From Flavobacterium johnsoniae (lineage in GTDB: Bacteria; Bacteroidota; Bacteroidia; Flavobacteriales; Flavobacteriaceae): DNA of 64,000 nt. Both the position numbers and the translations under genes were made by a program. Location: the NCBI RefSeq assembly GCF_030388325.1, contig NZ_CP103794.1, positions 1,426,001 through 1,490,000 on the forward strand, read 5' to 3'. Positions 1 to 7,542 of this stretch are shown here, piece after piece; the first letter of the stretch is position 1, and each line of letters starts with the position of its first letter. The notes under the pieces are model-generated. The model saw nothing but the letters and a program-made list of their open reading frames with translations, made no database searches and was not told the origin of the DNA.

Positions 1-419
1 TTAGAAAAATACTTTTTTCAATAATCTTATTATCTTTTTTCGGATGCAAATCGAAGCTTATTAATCAGAAAATCGATAAAAAGAGAGAAGGGAAATGGGT
101 TGATATTTATGTTCAGGATAGTATAGAATATAAATCGATCGAATTTTATAAAAATGATCAGCCTGTCAAAAAATGGAAAACTTTTATAAACGGAAAACTT
201 TACAAATTAGAAAAATATAAAAACGGAATCTGTATTGTAAAAAATTATTACGAAAACGGAAAACTGGAATCGAAAGGGAAAACCAAATTAGAAATAAGCG
301 ACACAGAATCGCATTGGTTTTATTTTGGAGAATGGAAATTTTACTCCGATAAAGGAAAATTATTTCAGATTAGAAAATATGAAAAAGGAGAATTGATCTC
401 TGAAAATACTATAGAATAA
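1..419 (+). CDS. Lipoprotein with MORN-like repeats (5' end missing)
   Basis: The reading frame is open from base 3 to a TAA at 417-419; the start codon lies outside the window. The first residues form a hydrophobic stretch ending in FFGC, which looks like a lipobox, so the mature protein is probably a lipid-anchored envelope protein. The rest is rich in Lys, Tyr and Gly, with spaced YYENGKLESKG and GEWKFYSDKGK segments that resemble MORN / 'toxin-antitoxin system YwqK' repeats. No enzyme motif is visible and the function is unknown. The blaI-like gene follows 37 bases downstream on the same strand. Confidence 0.6.
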   Translation, partial: RKILFSIILLSFFGCKSKLINQKIDKKREGKWVDIYVQDSIEYKSIEFYKNDQPVKKWKTFINGKLYKLEKYKNGICIVKNYYENGKLESKGKTKLEISDTESHWFYFGEWKFYSDKGKLFQIRKYEKGELISENTIE

Positions 420-456
420 AAAACTCAGAATCTTAGCAACTTAGAACCTTAAAAAA

Positions 457-828
457 ATGCAATTATCAAATTCAGAAGAACAATTAATGGAGTATTTATG
501 GAAGCTAGAAAAAGCTTTTATGAAAGATTTGCTTGATGCATATCCAGAACCTAAACCTGCAACGACAACGGTCGCGACTTTATTAAAACGAATGATCGGA
601 AAGAATTTTGTAGCGTATAACGAATTCGGAAATTCGAGAGAATATTATCCTTTGGTGAAAAAAACAGATTATTTCTCCAAACACGTAAAAGGATTGATTA
701 GTAGTTTCTTTAATAATTCGGCTTCGCAATTTGCTTCTTTTTTTACAACCGAAACCAATTTGTCGGCTTCGGAATTGGAAGATCTTAAAAAAATAATTGA
801 TTCAGAAATTCAAAAAAAGAAAAAATGA
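457..828 (+). CDS. BlaI/MecI family transcriptional repressor
   Basis: This 123-residue protein has the winged-helix layout of the BlaI/MecI/CopY family. An N-terminal DNA-binding domain (LSNSEEQLMEYLWKLEKAFM, then ATTTVATLLKRMIGKNFV) is followed by a helical dimerisation tail (SASELEDLKKII). Members of this family repress their own operon until a BlaR1-type membrane protease inactivates them. The next gene is such a protease and overlaps this one by 4 bases (ATGA), so the two are very likely translationally coupled partners. The start at 457 leaves no long N-terminal extension. The inducing signal cannot be read from the sequence; no beta-lactamase gene is nearby. Confidence 0.88.
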   Translation: MQLSNSEEQLMEYLWKLEKAFMKDLLDAYPEPKPATTTVATLLKRMIGKNFVAYNEFGNSREYYPLVKKTDYFSKHVKGLISSFFNNSASQFASFFTTETNLSASELEDLKKIIDSEIQKKKK

Positions 829-2288
829 TAGACTTTTTTATAAAATCGACGATTGCATTGTGCGTACTTCTGGGAGTTTATTATTTACTTTTAGAAAAAG
901 AAAAATTTCATCAGTTTAATAGGTTTTTCTTGGTTTTTAGTATTCTATTTTCTTTTGTACTGCCTTTTATTACAATAGAAATTGTACAAGAAGTGGTAAG
1001 CACAGCAAACAGTACCGTGGTAGTTCCTGGTGCGATTACTGCAAATGTTGTAAAAGATGAGGTTTCGATCTACTTGATTTGCGCTTGGTTTTTGTATGGA
1101 ATAGTGACAACACTTTTGTTTTGCAGATTTGCGATCAACTTACTTAAGTTGATTAAAAAATCAAAATCGGGTGTAAAAATAAAACATCAAAATGCAACAT
1201 TGGTTTTGTTGCAAGAGCAGACATTGCCCTATACTTTTCTAAACACCATTTTCATAAATGAATTGGAGTATCAAAATAATAAAATAGAAACAGAATTATT
1301 TACACACGAGCTAATTCACGTAAATCAGAAACATTCTCTTGATATTATATTGATTGAAGTCATTAAGAATGTTTTTTGGTTCAACCCAATTTTTATTTTT
1401 TATAAAAAAGCTATACAACTAAATCATGAATTTCTTGCCGATGAAAAAGTTGTAAAATCACATAAAAATGTTTCGTTTTACCAGAATTTGCTGCTGTCTA
1501 AAGCGAATCAAAATCCAGTATATTACTTGGCCAGTAATTTGAACTATTCTGTAACTAAAAAAAGATTAATTATGATGACAACCACAACATCTCCTTCTAG
1601 GGGATTATTTAAAAAGACAATTCTTTTACCATTGTTTACTGGACTTGTTTATTTTTTATGCACTAAAACAGTAGCTCAAGAAATAAAAACAAATAATGAA
1701 ACTGCTTCCCAAAAGAGATCTTATTCAAATTATTACGACAAGACAACTTTTAAAATAAAGAATGATAAAGGTGTTGTAGTAGCAGAGAAAAAATACAAAG
1801 ATCTTACACTGGCTGAAAAAAAGGTCGTGCCAAATGTACTTGAGGGATTAAAATTTCCTCCAACTAAAGAGGAGATGGCTGCGAAAATCGAAAAAGGAGG
1901 CCCAGAAACGGTAGAGATTGATGTATATGATCCAAAAAATCAAAAAGTTAAAAAAGAGGAAGGAACTATTTATAAAACAGTAGATTTAACTGAAAACCCA
2001 ACTTATCCAGGAGGTATGGAGTCTTTTTATAAATTTATAGGAGAGAATTACAAAATTCCTGTAACGCCAGCAGATGTAAAGTTGAAAGGCAGGGTTTATA
2101 TTAATTTTATAGTAGAAAAAGACGGCTCTTTGACAGACTTTAAACTATTAAGGGATATTGGGTATGGTACGGGAGAAGAGGCAATTAGAGTGCTTAAGCT
2201 TTCTCAGAACTGGATACCAGGGAAAGTTAACGGAGAGCCAGTTGCAACAATGTACAGTTTGCCAATTACGATTCAATCTAAAGAATAG
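825..2288 (+). CDS. BlaR1/M56-family membrane metallopeptidase with TonB C-terminal domain
   Basis: This is a 487-residue membrane sensor protease. Hydrophobic helices lie near residues 5-25, 33-52 and 82-108. The M56 zinc site is HELIH at 161-165, with HEFLADE at 201-207 supplying the further acidic ligand. Another membrane segment lies near 262-282. The last ~97 residues (from about 391: YPGGMESFYKFI ... GRVYINFIVEKDGS ... IPGKVNGEPV) form a TonB_C-like domain in the periplasm. The M56-TonB fusion is a common Bacteroidota arrangement. It pairs with the overlapping BlaI-type repressor upstream: sensing by the C-terminal region is expected to trigger cleavage of the repressor. The signal is unknown. 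Confidence 0.87.
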   Translation: MIDFFIKSTIALCVLLGVYYLLLEKEKFHQFNRFFLVFSILFSFVLPFITIEIVQEVVSTANSTVVVPGAITANVVKDEVSIYLICAWFLYGIVTTLLFCRFAINLLKLIKKSKSGVKIKHQNATLVLLQEQTLPYTFLNTIFINELEYQNNKIETELFTHELIHVNQKHSLDIILIEVIKNVFWFNPIFIFYKKAIQLNHEFLADEKVVKSHKNVSFYQNLLLSKANQNPVYYLASNLNYSVTKKRLIMMTTTTSPSRGLFKKTILLPLFTGLVYFLCTKTVAQEIKTNNETASQKRSYSNYYDKTTFKIKNDKGVVVAEKKYKDLTLAEKKVVPNVLEGLKFPPTKEEMAAKIEKGGPETVEIDVYDPKNQKVKKEEGTIYKTVDLTENPTYPGGMESFYKFIGENYKIPVTPADVKLKGRVYINFIVEKDGSLTDFKLLRDIGYGTGEEAIRVLKLSQNWIPGKVNGEPVATMYSLPITIQSKE

Positions 2289-2334
2289 GTTTTTTGAGGT
2301 TTAGAGCTTTGTCTCTTTGAACCTTCAAAAAAAA

Positions 2335-2362
2335 ATCCGCTTCTATGCGAATAGAAGCGGAT
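2335..2362 (-). terminator. Rho-independent terminator of the saccharopine dehydrogenase gene
   Basis: A perfect 12-bp inverted repeat (ATCCGCTTCTAT, 4-base loop) has a run of nine A on its left, at 2326-2334. Read on the minus strand, this is a GC-containing hairpin followed by nine T, the classical intrinsic terminator. It lies about 60 bases past the stop of the minus-strand gene at 2420. It could also slow plus-strand transcription from the BlaR1-like gene. Confidence 0.85.
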
Positions 2363-2419
2363 AAAATTAAAAAACTAATTAAAAAAAAATTCTAAAAATA
2401 AAAAAATGCAGAATCCAGT

Positions 2420-3784
2420 CTAAAAAAGATCTGGATTATATCCAAAATACGGTACTTTTTGCTCATTAAATATGACGCCGTATTCTTCTAATTCTTTCAA
2501 TATAGGCTCGTAAACTTCTTTTTTTATCGGAAGCTGAACGCCTGGAGTTGTGATTTTCCCGTTCAAAATCAATAAAGTTGCAATTGCAACCGGAAGTCCG
2601 ACTGTTTTTGCCATTGCAGTATAAGTTTGATCGTCGCCAATACAAACCATTTTAGAATCGATTTGTTTCTTTTCTCCATTCAATTCATAACCAAATTTGT
2701 GATACATTACGATCATATCTTTATCGTCTGGTTCTAAAGCCCAGCTATCGGTTAAGATTTTTTCTAAAATCTGCGCTGGAGTTGCATGCGGAAGATTTAC
2801 TTTTTTGTTTGGGTTGAATAAATCAAGTTCCAAAAGTTTATCCCACATAATATCGTCTTGATCGATTTTTAAAATCAAGCGTGTTTTAATTTCCACAGAA
2901 TCTGTAGGATGATAAGGCAGAAAAGAATTGATAAACTGACGATAACTCATATCTTCAGAACCTTCAATTATATAACTATCATCGGTCATTCCGAGTTGAA
3001 CAAACATATTCCAAGCGCGAGAATAACCTACTCTTCTAATTGTTCCTCTGTATAAAGTCAAAATATCATCCAAACCATAAATAGATCTGTATTTGAGTGA
3101 ATCACGGTTTGAATAGGCTTCAAATTTTCCGTAACCTTCTACTTCCAGAAATTCAGTTCTACGAAATAAAGCACTGTACGGAATATATTTATAAGTTCCT
3201 TCTTGAATAAATTTTGCTGCGCCGCCCTGTCCCGCTAAAACAACATTTCGAGGCGCCCAAGTAAATTTATAATTCCATAAATTGTTATCAGATTCTGGAG
3301 CTACGAGTCCACCGCAGAAAGATTCAAACAAAAGCATTTTTCCGCCTTTTGCCCGAATTTCATCAATAACTTTCATGGCGCTCATATGATCGATTCCAGG
3401 ATCAAGACCAATTTCATTCATAAAAATCAAATTGTTCTTTATGGCTTCTTCGTTTAAAGCCTGCATCGGATCACTTATATAGGAAGCCGTAACCAAATGT
3501 TTTTTGAATTCTAGACAATCTTTTGCAATTTCGATATGCAAATGTGCTGGAAGCATAGAAATTACGATCGAAGCATTTGCAATCGCTTTTTTTCTTTCAA
3601 CGGAATTAAAAATATCTAAAGCAAGGGGAGTGGCATTAGGATGTTCTTGCGTTTTAGCTTTCGCTAAAGGCAAAGAAAGATCGGCTACAGTTAAATGCAG
3701 TTGTTCTTCAGTAGATTTAGATAATAAATACCGAATCAAAGACGATGCAGATCTTCCTGCTCCAATTATTAAAACGTTTCTCAT
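2420..3784 (-). CDS. Saccharopine dehydrogenase family protein (saccharopine reductase-like)
   Basis: This 454-residue soluble oxidoreductase opens with a Rossmann nucleotide-binding motif, VLIIGAGRSASSLIRYLL. It continues with the family segments SMLPAHLHIEIAKDCLEFKKH, FMNEIGLDPGIDHMSA and GKMLLFESFCGGLVAPE. Length and order match the saccharopine reductase / saccharopine dehydrogenase (glutamate-forming) group, which interconverts saccharopine and aminoadipate semialdehyde plus glutamate. In Bacteroidota it is usually placed in lysine breakdown. The exact substrate is inferred from family similarity. The gene stands alone, with a strong terminator downstream and a divergent DUF423 gene upstream. 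Confidence 0.85.
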   Translation of the reverse strand: MRNVLIIGAGRSASSLIRYLLSKSTEEQLHLTVADLSLPLAKAKTQEHPNATPLALDIFNSVERKKAIANASIVISMLPAHLHIEIAKDCLEFKKHLVTASYISDPMQALNEEAIKNNLIFMNEIGLDPGIDHMSAMKVIDEIRAKGGKMLLFESFCGGLVAPESDNNLWNYKFTWAPRNVVLAGQGGAAKFIQEGTYKYIPYSALFRRTEFLEVEGYGKFEAYSNRDSLKYRSIYGLDDILTLYRGTIRRVGYSRAWNMFVQLGMTDDSYIIEGSEDMSYRQFINSFLPYHPTDSVEIKTRLILKIDQDDIMWDKLLELDLFNPNKKVNLPHATPAQILEKILTDSWALEPDDKDMIVMYHKFGYELNGEKKQIDSKMVCIGDDQTYTAMAKTVGLPVAIATLLILNGKITTPGVQLPIKKEVYEPILKELEEYGVIFNEQKVPYFGYNPDLF

Positions 3785-3938
3785 GTTTTAAATATTTAAC
3801 ACAAATATATTTAAATGTTATAAATGTAACAATATAAATTAAATAAAAGAGAATTTATTTTTAAAAATTAGATAAAAAATAATTTGATTTTGTTCTAAAT
3901 AATATGGAAAGTAAAGCGATTTTTTGAATGCTTTGAAG

Positions 3939-3946
3939 TATTTTTG
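3939..3946 (+). promoter_or_regulatory. Candidate -7 promoter element of the DUF423 gene
   Basis: TATTTTTG fits the Bacteroidota -7 consensus TAnnTTTG and sits 26 bases before the ATG at 3972. No TTG at the usual upstream distance is convincing, so only the -7 half is reported. Confidence 0.45.
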
Positions 3947-3971
3947 TGTCAAATTTCAAAAGATATAAATC

Positions 3972-4358
3972 ATGAAAAGAAAACTTGTTCTTACTGGAGC
4001 TTTTATAGGTATGTTAGCTATTATTTTGGGTGCTTTTGGTGCTCATTTATTAAAGAAATATCTTTCGGTTGATCAATTAAATACTTTTGAAGTTGGTGTT
4101 CGTTACCAAATGTATCACGCTCTTTTTCTGCTTTTTCTAGCTACTCAAAAAGATCTTGCAGAAAAAACACTAAAAACAATTTATAATTTTATAGTAGCTG
4201 GTGTTGTTCTTTTTAGTGGTTCAATCTATTTGGTGGCTACAAAAGACTATACTTTGTTTTATTCTAAAATTATCGTATTCGCAACTCCAATCGGTGGTTT
4301 TCTATTAATTATAGGTTGGGCGCTATTATTCTTTACGATTTTGAAGCGAAAATCATAA
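3972..4358 (+). CDS. DUF423 family small membrane protein
   Basis: This is a 128-residue integral membrane protein with four hydrophobic helices. It has the DUF423 signature near the N-terminus: GAFIGMLAIILGAFGAHLLKK, followed by FEVGVRYQMYHALFLLFLA. The family (YgdD/YwdK-like) is widespread in bacteria, is probably located in the inner membrane, and has no established biochemical role. The gene has its own candidate promoter and no obvious operon partner; pckA starts 302 bases downstream. Confidence 0.9.
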   Translation: MKRKLVLTGAFIGMLAIILGAFGAHLLKKYLSVDQLNTFEVGVRYQMYHALFLLFLATQKDLAEKTLKTIYNFIVAGVVLFSGSIYLVATKDYTLFYSKIIVFATPIGGFLLIIGWALLFFTILKRKS

Positions 4359-4594
4359 AATCCCGAAAAAAAAATTCTGTCTAAGAATTAATCTTTAATT
4401 TTGTCACATAAATAACATATAGCTTTATTTATGTGATTTTTTGTTGTTTTATGTTTTTAAACAAAAATAATATAACAAAAATTACTTATAAGGCTGACAA
4501 TAAACAAATTAAAGGCGCTTATTTTTTTGTTTTTATTTTTTTTTAAAGTGAAATTTTACTTTTTTGATATAAATCAGAGTGAAATTTGAGTATT

Positions 4595-4626
4595 TTGAGT
4601 CAAATAAAAATTAATCTGTAATTTTG
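4595..4626 (+). promoter_or_regulatory. Promoter of pckA (TTG / TAnnTTTG)
   Basis: TTG at 4595-4597 is followed, after 21 bases, by TAATTTTG at 4619-4626. This fits the primary sigma-factor promoter of Bacteroidota (-33 TTG, -7 TAnnTTTG). The pckA ATG follows 34 bases further. The rest of the 302-base gap (4359-4660) is very AT-rich and holds no gene; an imperfect repeat of ATAAATAACATA type near 4408-4434 is the only other structure I see. Confidence 0.6.
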
Positions 4627-4660
4627 CTTTAAACAAAAAACCACAACATAACTTAAATTT

Positions 4661-6265
4661 ATGGACACTAACACAGTTTTCGCGCAATCGATTTCGTTAA
4701 AAGAATTAGGAATTGAAAATGCAAAAGTTCGTTATCAACTATCAGCAGATGAATTACATGCTATTACGTTGCAGTCAGGACAAGGTGTTGAGAATTCTAC
4801 CGGAGCGTTAGCAATTAATACAGGTGAATTTACAGGTCGTTCTCCACAGGATCGTTTTATCGTAAAAGACGATGTAACCAAAGACGAAGTTTGGTGGGGA
4901 AATGTAAATATCCCGTTTGAACCTCAAGCTTTTGATAAGCTTTATAATAAAGTAACAGCATTTTTATCAGACAAAGAAGTTTTTGTTCGTGATTCTTATG
5001 TATGTTCTGATGCAAATTATAGATTGAATGTACGTGTTGTAACAGAAACAGCTTGGTCAAATTTGTTTTGCTACAATATGTTCTTACGTCCGGAAGAGTC
5101 AGAATTGGCTAATTTTTCTCCAGAATGGACAGTAGTTTGTGCTCCAAGTTTTATGGCAGATCCTGAAGTAGACGGAACACGCCAATCTAATTTTGCTATT
5201 TTAAATTTTACTAGAAAAATTGCTTTAATTGGCGGAACTGGTTATACAGGAGAAATGAAAAAAGGAATTTTTTCTGCATTGAATTTTATTCTTCCAGTTT
5301 TCAAAAATACGCTTCCAATGCACTGTAGTGCGAATGTTGGAGAAGATGGAGATACAGCGATTTTCTTTGGTTTATCTGGAACAGGAAAAACAACTTTATC
5401 GGCTGATCCAGAACGTAAATTAATCGGAGACGATGAACACGGATGGACAAACGAAAATACGGTTTTCAATTTTGAAGGTGGATGTTATGCGAAAGTAATT
5501 AACTTGACTGAAGAAAATGAACCAGACATTTTTAGAGCAATCAAAAAAGGAGCGCTTTTAGAAAATGTAGTTTTCAAAGCCGGAACAAACGAAGTAGATT
5601 ACGATGATGTTTCAATTACTCAAAATACTCGTGTAAGTTACCCAATAACACATATTGATAATGTGCAGCCTGGTTTGGTTGGACACAATCCTAAAAATAT
5701 ATTTTTCTTAACGGCTGATTCTTTCGGAATTCTGCCTCCAATTTCAAAATTGACTCCAGGTCAAGCTGCGTATCACTTCATTTCTGGGTATACAGCAAAA
5801 GTTGCTGGAACAGAAGCAGGAGTAACAGAACCACAACCTAATTTTTCTGCTTGTTTTGGAGCGCCTTTTATGCCTTTGCATCCAACGCGTTACGCTGAAA
5901 TGTTGAGCAAAAAAATGAAAGATGCGGGAGTGAAAGTTTGGTTAATCAACACAGGATGGACTGGTGGACCTTACGGAACTGGAAGCCGTATGAAATTGAA
6001 ATACACACGTGCGATGATTACTGCGGCCTTAAAAGGCGAATTGGATAATGTAGAATACGTTAACCATTCTGTTTTTGGAATTGCAAAACCACAATCTTGC
6101 CCGAGCGTTCCAGAGGAAATTTTAAATCCTAGAAATACTTGGGAAGACAAAGATTTATACGATAAAAAAGCGTTAGAATTGGCTCAGAAATTCAAAGCTA
6201 ATTTTGCGAAATTTGAAGAGTTTGCAAATGCTGAAATCTTAGCAGGAGCACCGATTACAGAATAA
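4661..6265 (+). CDS. pckA: Phosphoenolpyruvate carboxykinase (ATP)
   Basis: This 534-residue cytosolic enzyme catalyses oxaloacetate + ATP to phosphoenolpyruvate + CO2 + ADP, the entry step of gluconeogenesis. The ATP-binding P-loop GLSGTGKTT is at residues 237-245, and the metal/substrate segment IGDDEHGW at 255-262. The oxaloacetate/arginine region TGEFTGRSPQDRF is near 54-66, and FGAPFMPLHPTRYAEML lies in the C-terminal lobe. Length and motif order are those of ATP-type PckA, not the GTP type. It is a single-gene unit with a clear promoter and a strong terminator. In this genome it would let growth on amino acids or organic acids feed sugar synthesis. Confidence 0.97.
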   Translation: MDTNTVFAQSISLKELGIENAKVRYQLSADELHAITLQSGQGVENSTGALAINTGEFTGRSPQDRFIVKDDVTKDEVWWGNVNIPFEPQAFDKLYNKVTAFLSDKEVFVRDSYVCSDANYRLNVRVVTETAWSNLFCYNMFLRPEESELANFSPEWTVVCAPSFMADPEVDGTRQSNFAILNFTRKIALIGGTGYTGEMKKGIFSALNFILPVFKNTLPMHCSANVGEDGDTAIFFGLSGTGKTTLSADPERKLIGDDEHGWTNENTVFNFEGGCYAKVINLTEENEPDIFRAIKKGALLENVVFKAGTNEVDYDDVSITQNTRVSYPITHIDNVQPGLVGHNPKNIFFLTADSFGILPPISKLTPGQAAYHFISGYTAKVAGTEAGVTEPQPNFSACFGAPFMPLHPTRYAEMLSKKMKDAGVKVWLINTGWTGGPYGTGSRMKLKYTRAMITAALKGELDNVEYVNHSVFGIAKPQSCPSVPEEILNPRNTWEDKDLYDKKALELAQKFKANFAKFEEFANAEILAGAPITE

Positions 6266-6287
6266 AAGAAATTCATTAATTCAAATA

Positions 6288-6320
6288 AAAAAAGCTGTTC
6301 ATTATCTGAACAGCTTTTTT
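6288..6320 (+). terminator. Rho-independent terminator after pckA
   Basis: AAAAAAGCTGTTCA and its perfect complement TGAACAGCTTTTTT flank a 5-base loop, and the stem ends in a T run. The A run on the left means it can also act on the minus strand, for the phytase gene that ends at 6408. Confidence 0.88.
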
Positions 6321-6407
6321 GTTTGGTTTCCAATCGCAGTAAAAAAAATAAAAAAAAATAATAGAACACTGAAAAACTGCGACTGAAAAACCTCAAAAAA
6401 AAATAAA

Positions 6408-7466
6408 TTATTTTTTAGCTTCGTCAATACGTTTTTGTATTAAATCCCAAGCATAATAATGGAAAGTCATTCCGTTGCTCATCGCTACGAAAAGTCCGTT
6501 TTTGTATGCTCCGCCTAAGTTTAGACTTGTTACATCTGCACCGTCACATTCTACGGTAGAAGTTGGAATTTCAGCCAATAACGGATAACTGTTTGGATTT
6601 CCTTTTGCACCTTCTCTTGGGTAAACCATAAAAGTATTTGCCTGCTGATTTGATACTAAAATATATCCTGTAGAATCTGTTTTTTTGTAAATTGCGATTC
6701 CTTCATTATCAGCTTTAAAATCTTTTTGCCCAAAAAGAGCCAATTCCTTATTATCGTTTAAAGCTGGATCTGCATTGTATTTTCTAATTCCGAATTGTTC
6801 GTCACAATATAAAACTGTTCCTAATTCGTTGTCCACAGCAATGGCTTCGATTTCTTTTTTACCACTGTAATTACCGAATTTACGAACCACTTTTGCCGTA
6901 GCGAATTTTCCGTTTCCAGAAAGTTCATATTGCCATAAATAACTTCCAGATGGACCCGTTTTTCTTCCCACAATGGCAAAAATCTTTCCGTCAGTTTTAC
7001 GCGTGTACAAGGCAATTCCCATTGGGTCGCGTTGTGCTTCTCCTTCAAAAACAGGAATTCCGCCGTTATCAATTGGTTCTAAATCAGGTAAACTAAAAAT
7101 TCTGATTTTATTTTCTTCACGTTCTGTAGTTACCGCAACGTCTACTTTTTTTCCGTCAATAATTAATCCGTAAGCGATATCAACATTATTTGGACGTTTA
7201 AGAGTAATTGATTTTTTAAGGATTTTTCCATTCAAATCAAAAGCATACAAACCGCCGTCTGTGTCTTTGTCTGTTCCAACAATAATACTTTTTGTAGCGT
7301 CTGCTGGATTAATCCAAATTGAAGGATCGTCTGTATCGTGAGGCAAAGCTTCTGTAACTGCAGTTGGTTTAACCGCATTTGGCTGAATTGGCGCTAATTT
7401 ATCGTCTTTACAAGCTGTAAAAGAAATACTTAAAAGTAAAAGAGCAACTAATGATTTATTTTTCAT
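6408..7466 (-). CDS. Beta-propeller phytase (3-phytase) lipoprotein
   Basis: This 352-residue exported protein has a lipoprotein signal (LLLSISFTAC, Cys at about 19). It carries the hallmark blades of beta-propeller phytase: HDTDDPSIW, RPNNVDIAYG, GKKEIEAIAVDNELG, ADNEGIAIY and ECDGADV. The acidic residues in these motifs bind the calcium ions used in catalysis. The enzyme removes phosphate from phytate (myo-inositol hexakisphosphate). The gene lies 76 bases downstream of a TonB-dependent receptor on the same strand, so the pair probably forms an operon for capture and hydrolysis of phytate or a related inositol phosphate at the cell surface. Confidence 0.92.
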   Translation of the reverse strand: MKNKSLVALLLLSISFTACKDDKLAPIQPNAVKPTAVTEALPHDTDDPSIWINPADATKSIIVGTDKDTDGGLYAFDLNGKILKKSITLKRPNNVDIAYGLIIDGKKVDVAVTTEREENKIRIFSLPDLEPIDNGGIPVFEGEAQRDPMGIALYTRKTDGKIFAIVGRKTGPSGSYLWQYELSGNGKFATAKVVRKFGNYSGKKEIEAIAVDNELGTVLYCDEQFGIRKYNADPALNDNKELALFGQKDFKADNEGIAIYKKTDSTGYILVSNQQANTFMVYPREGAKGNPNSYPLLAEIPTSTVECDGADVTSLNLGGAYKNGLFVAMSNGMTFHYYAWDLIQKRIDEAKK

Positions 7467-7542
7467 TTGTGTTATATATTTTAATGCAATTAGACAGAGC
7501 GATTAAACTCTGTCTAATTTAAGAATTTTTAAAAGTCGTATG

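Noticed and set aside
3504..3791. Plus-strand ORF of 95 codons
   Set aside because: It is fully antisense to the N-terminal Rossmann part of the saccharopine dehydrogenase gene, which has clear motifs.
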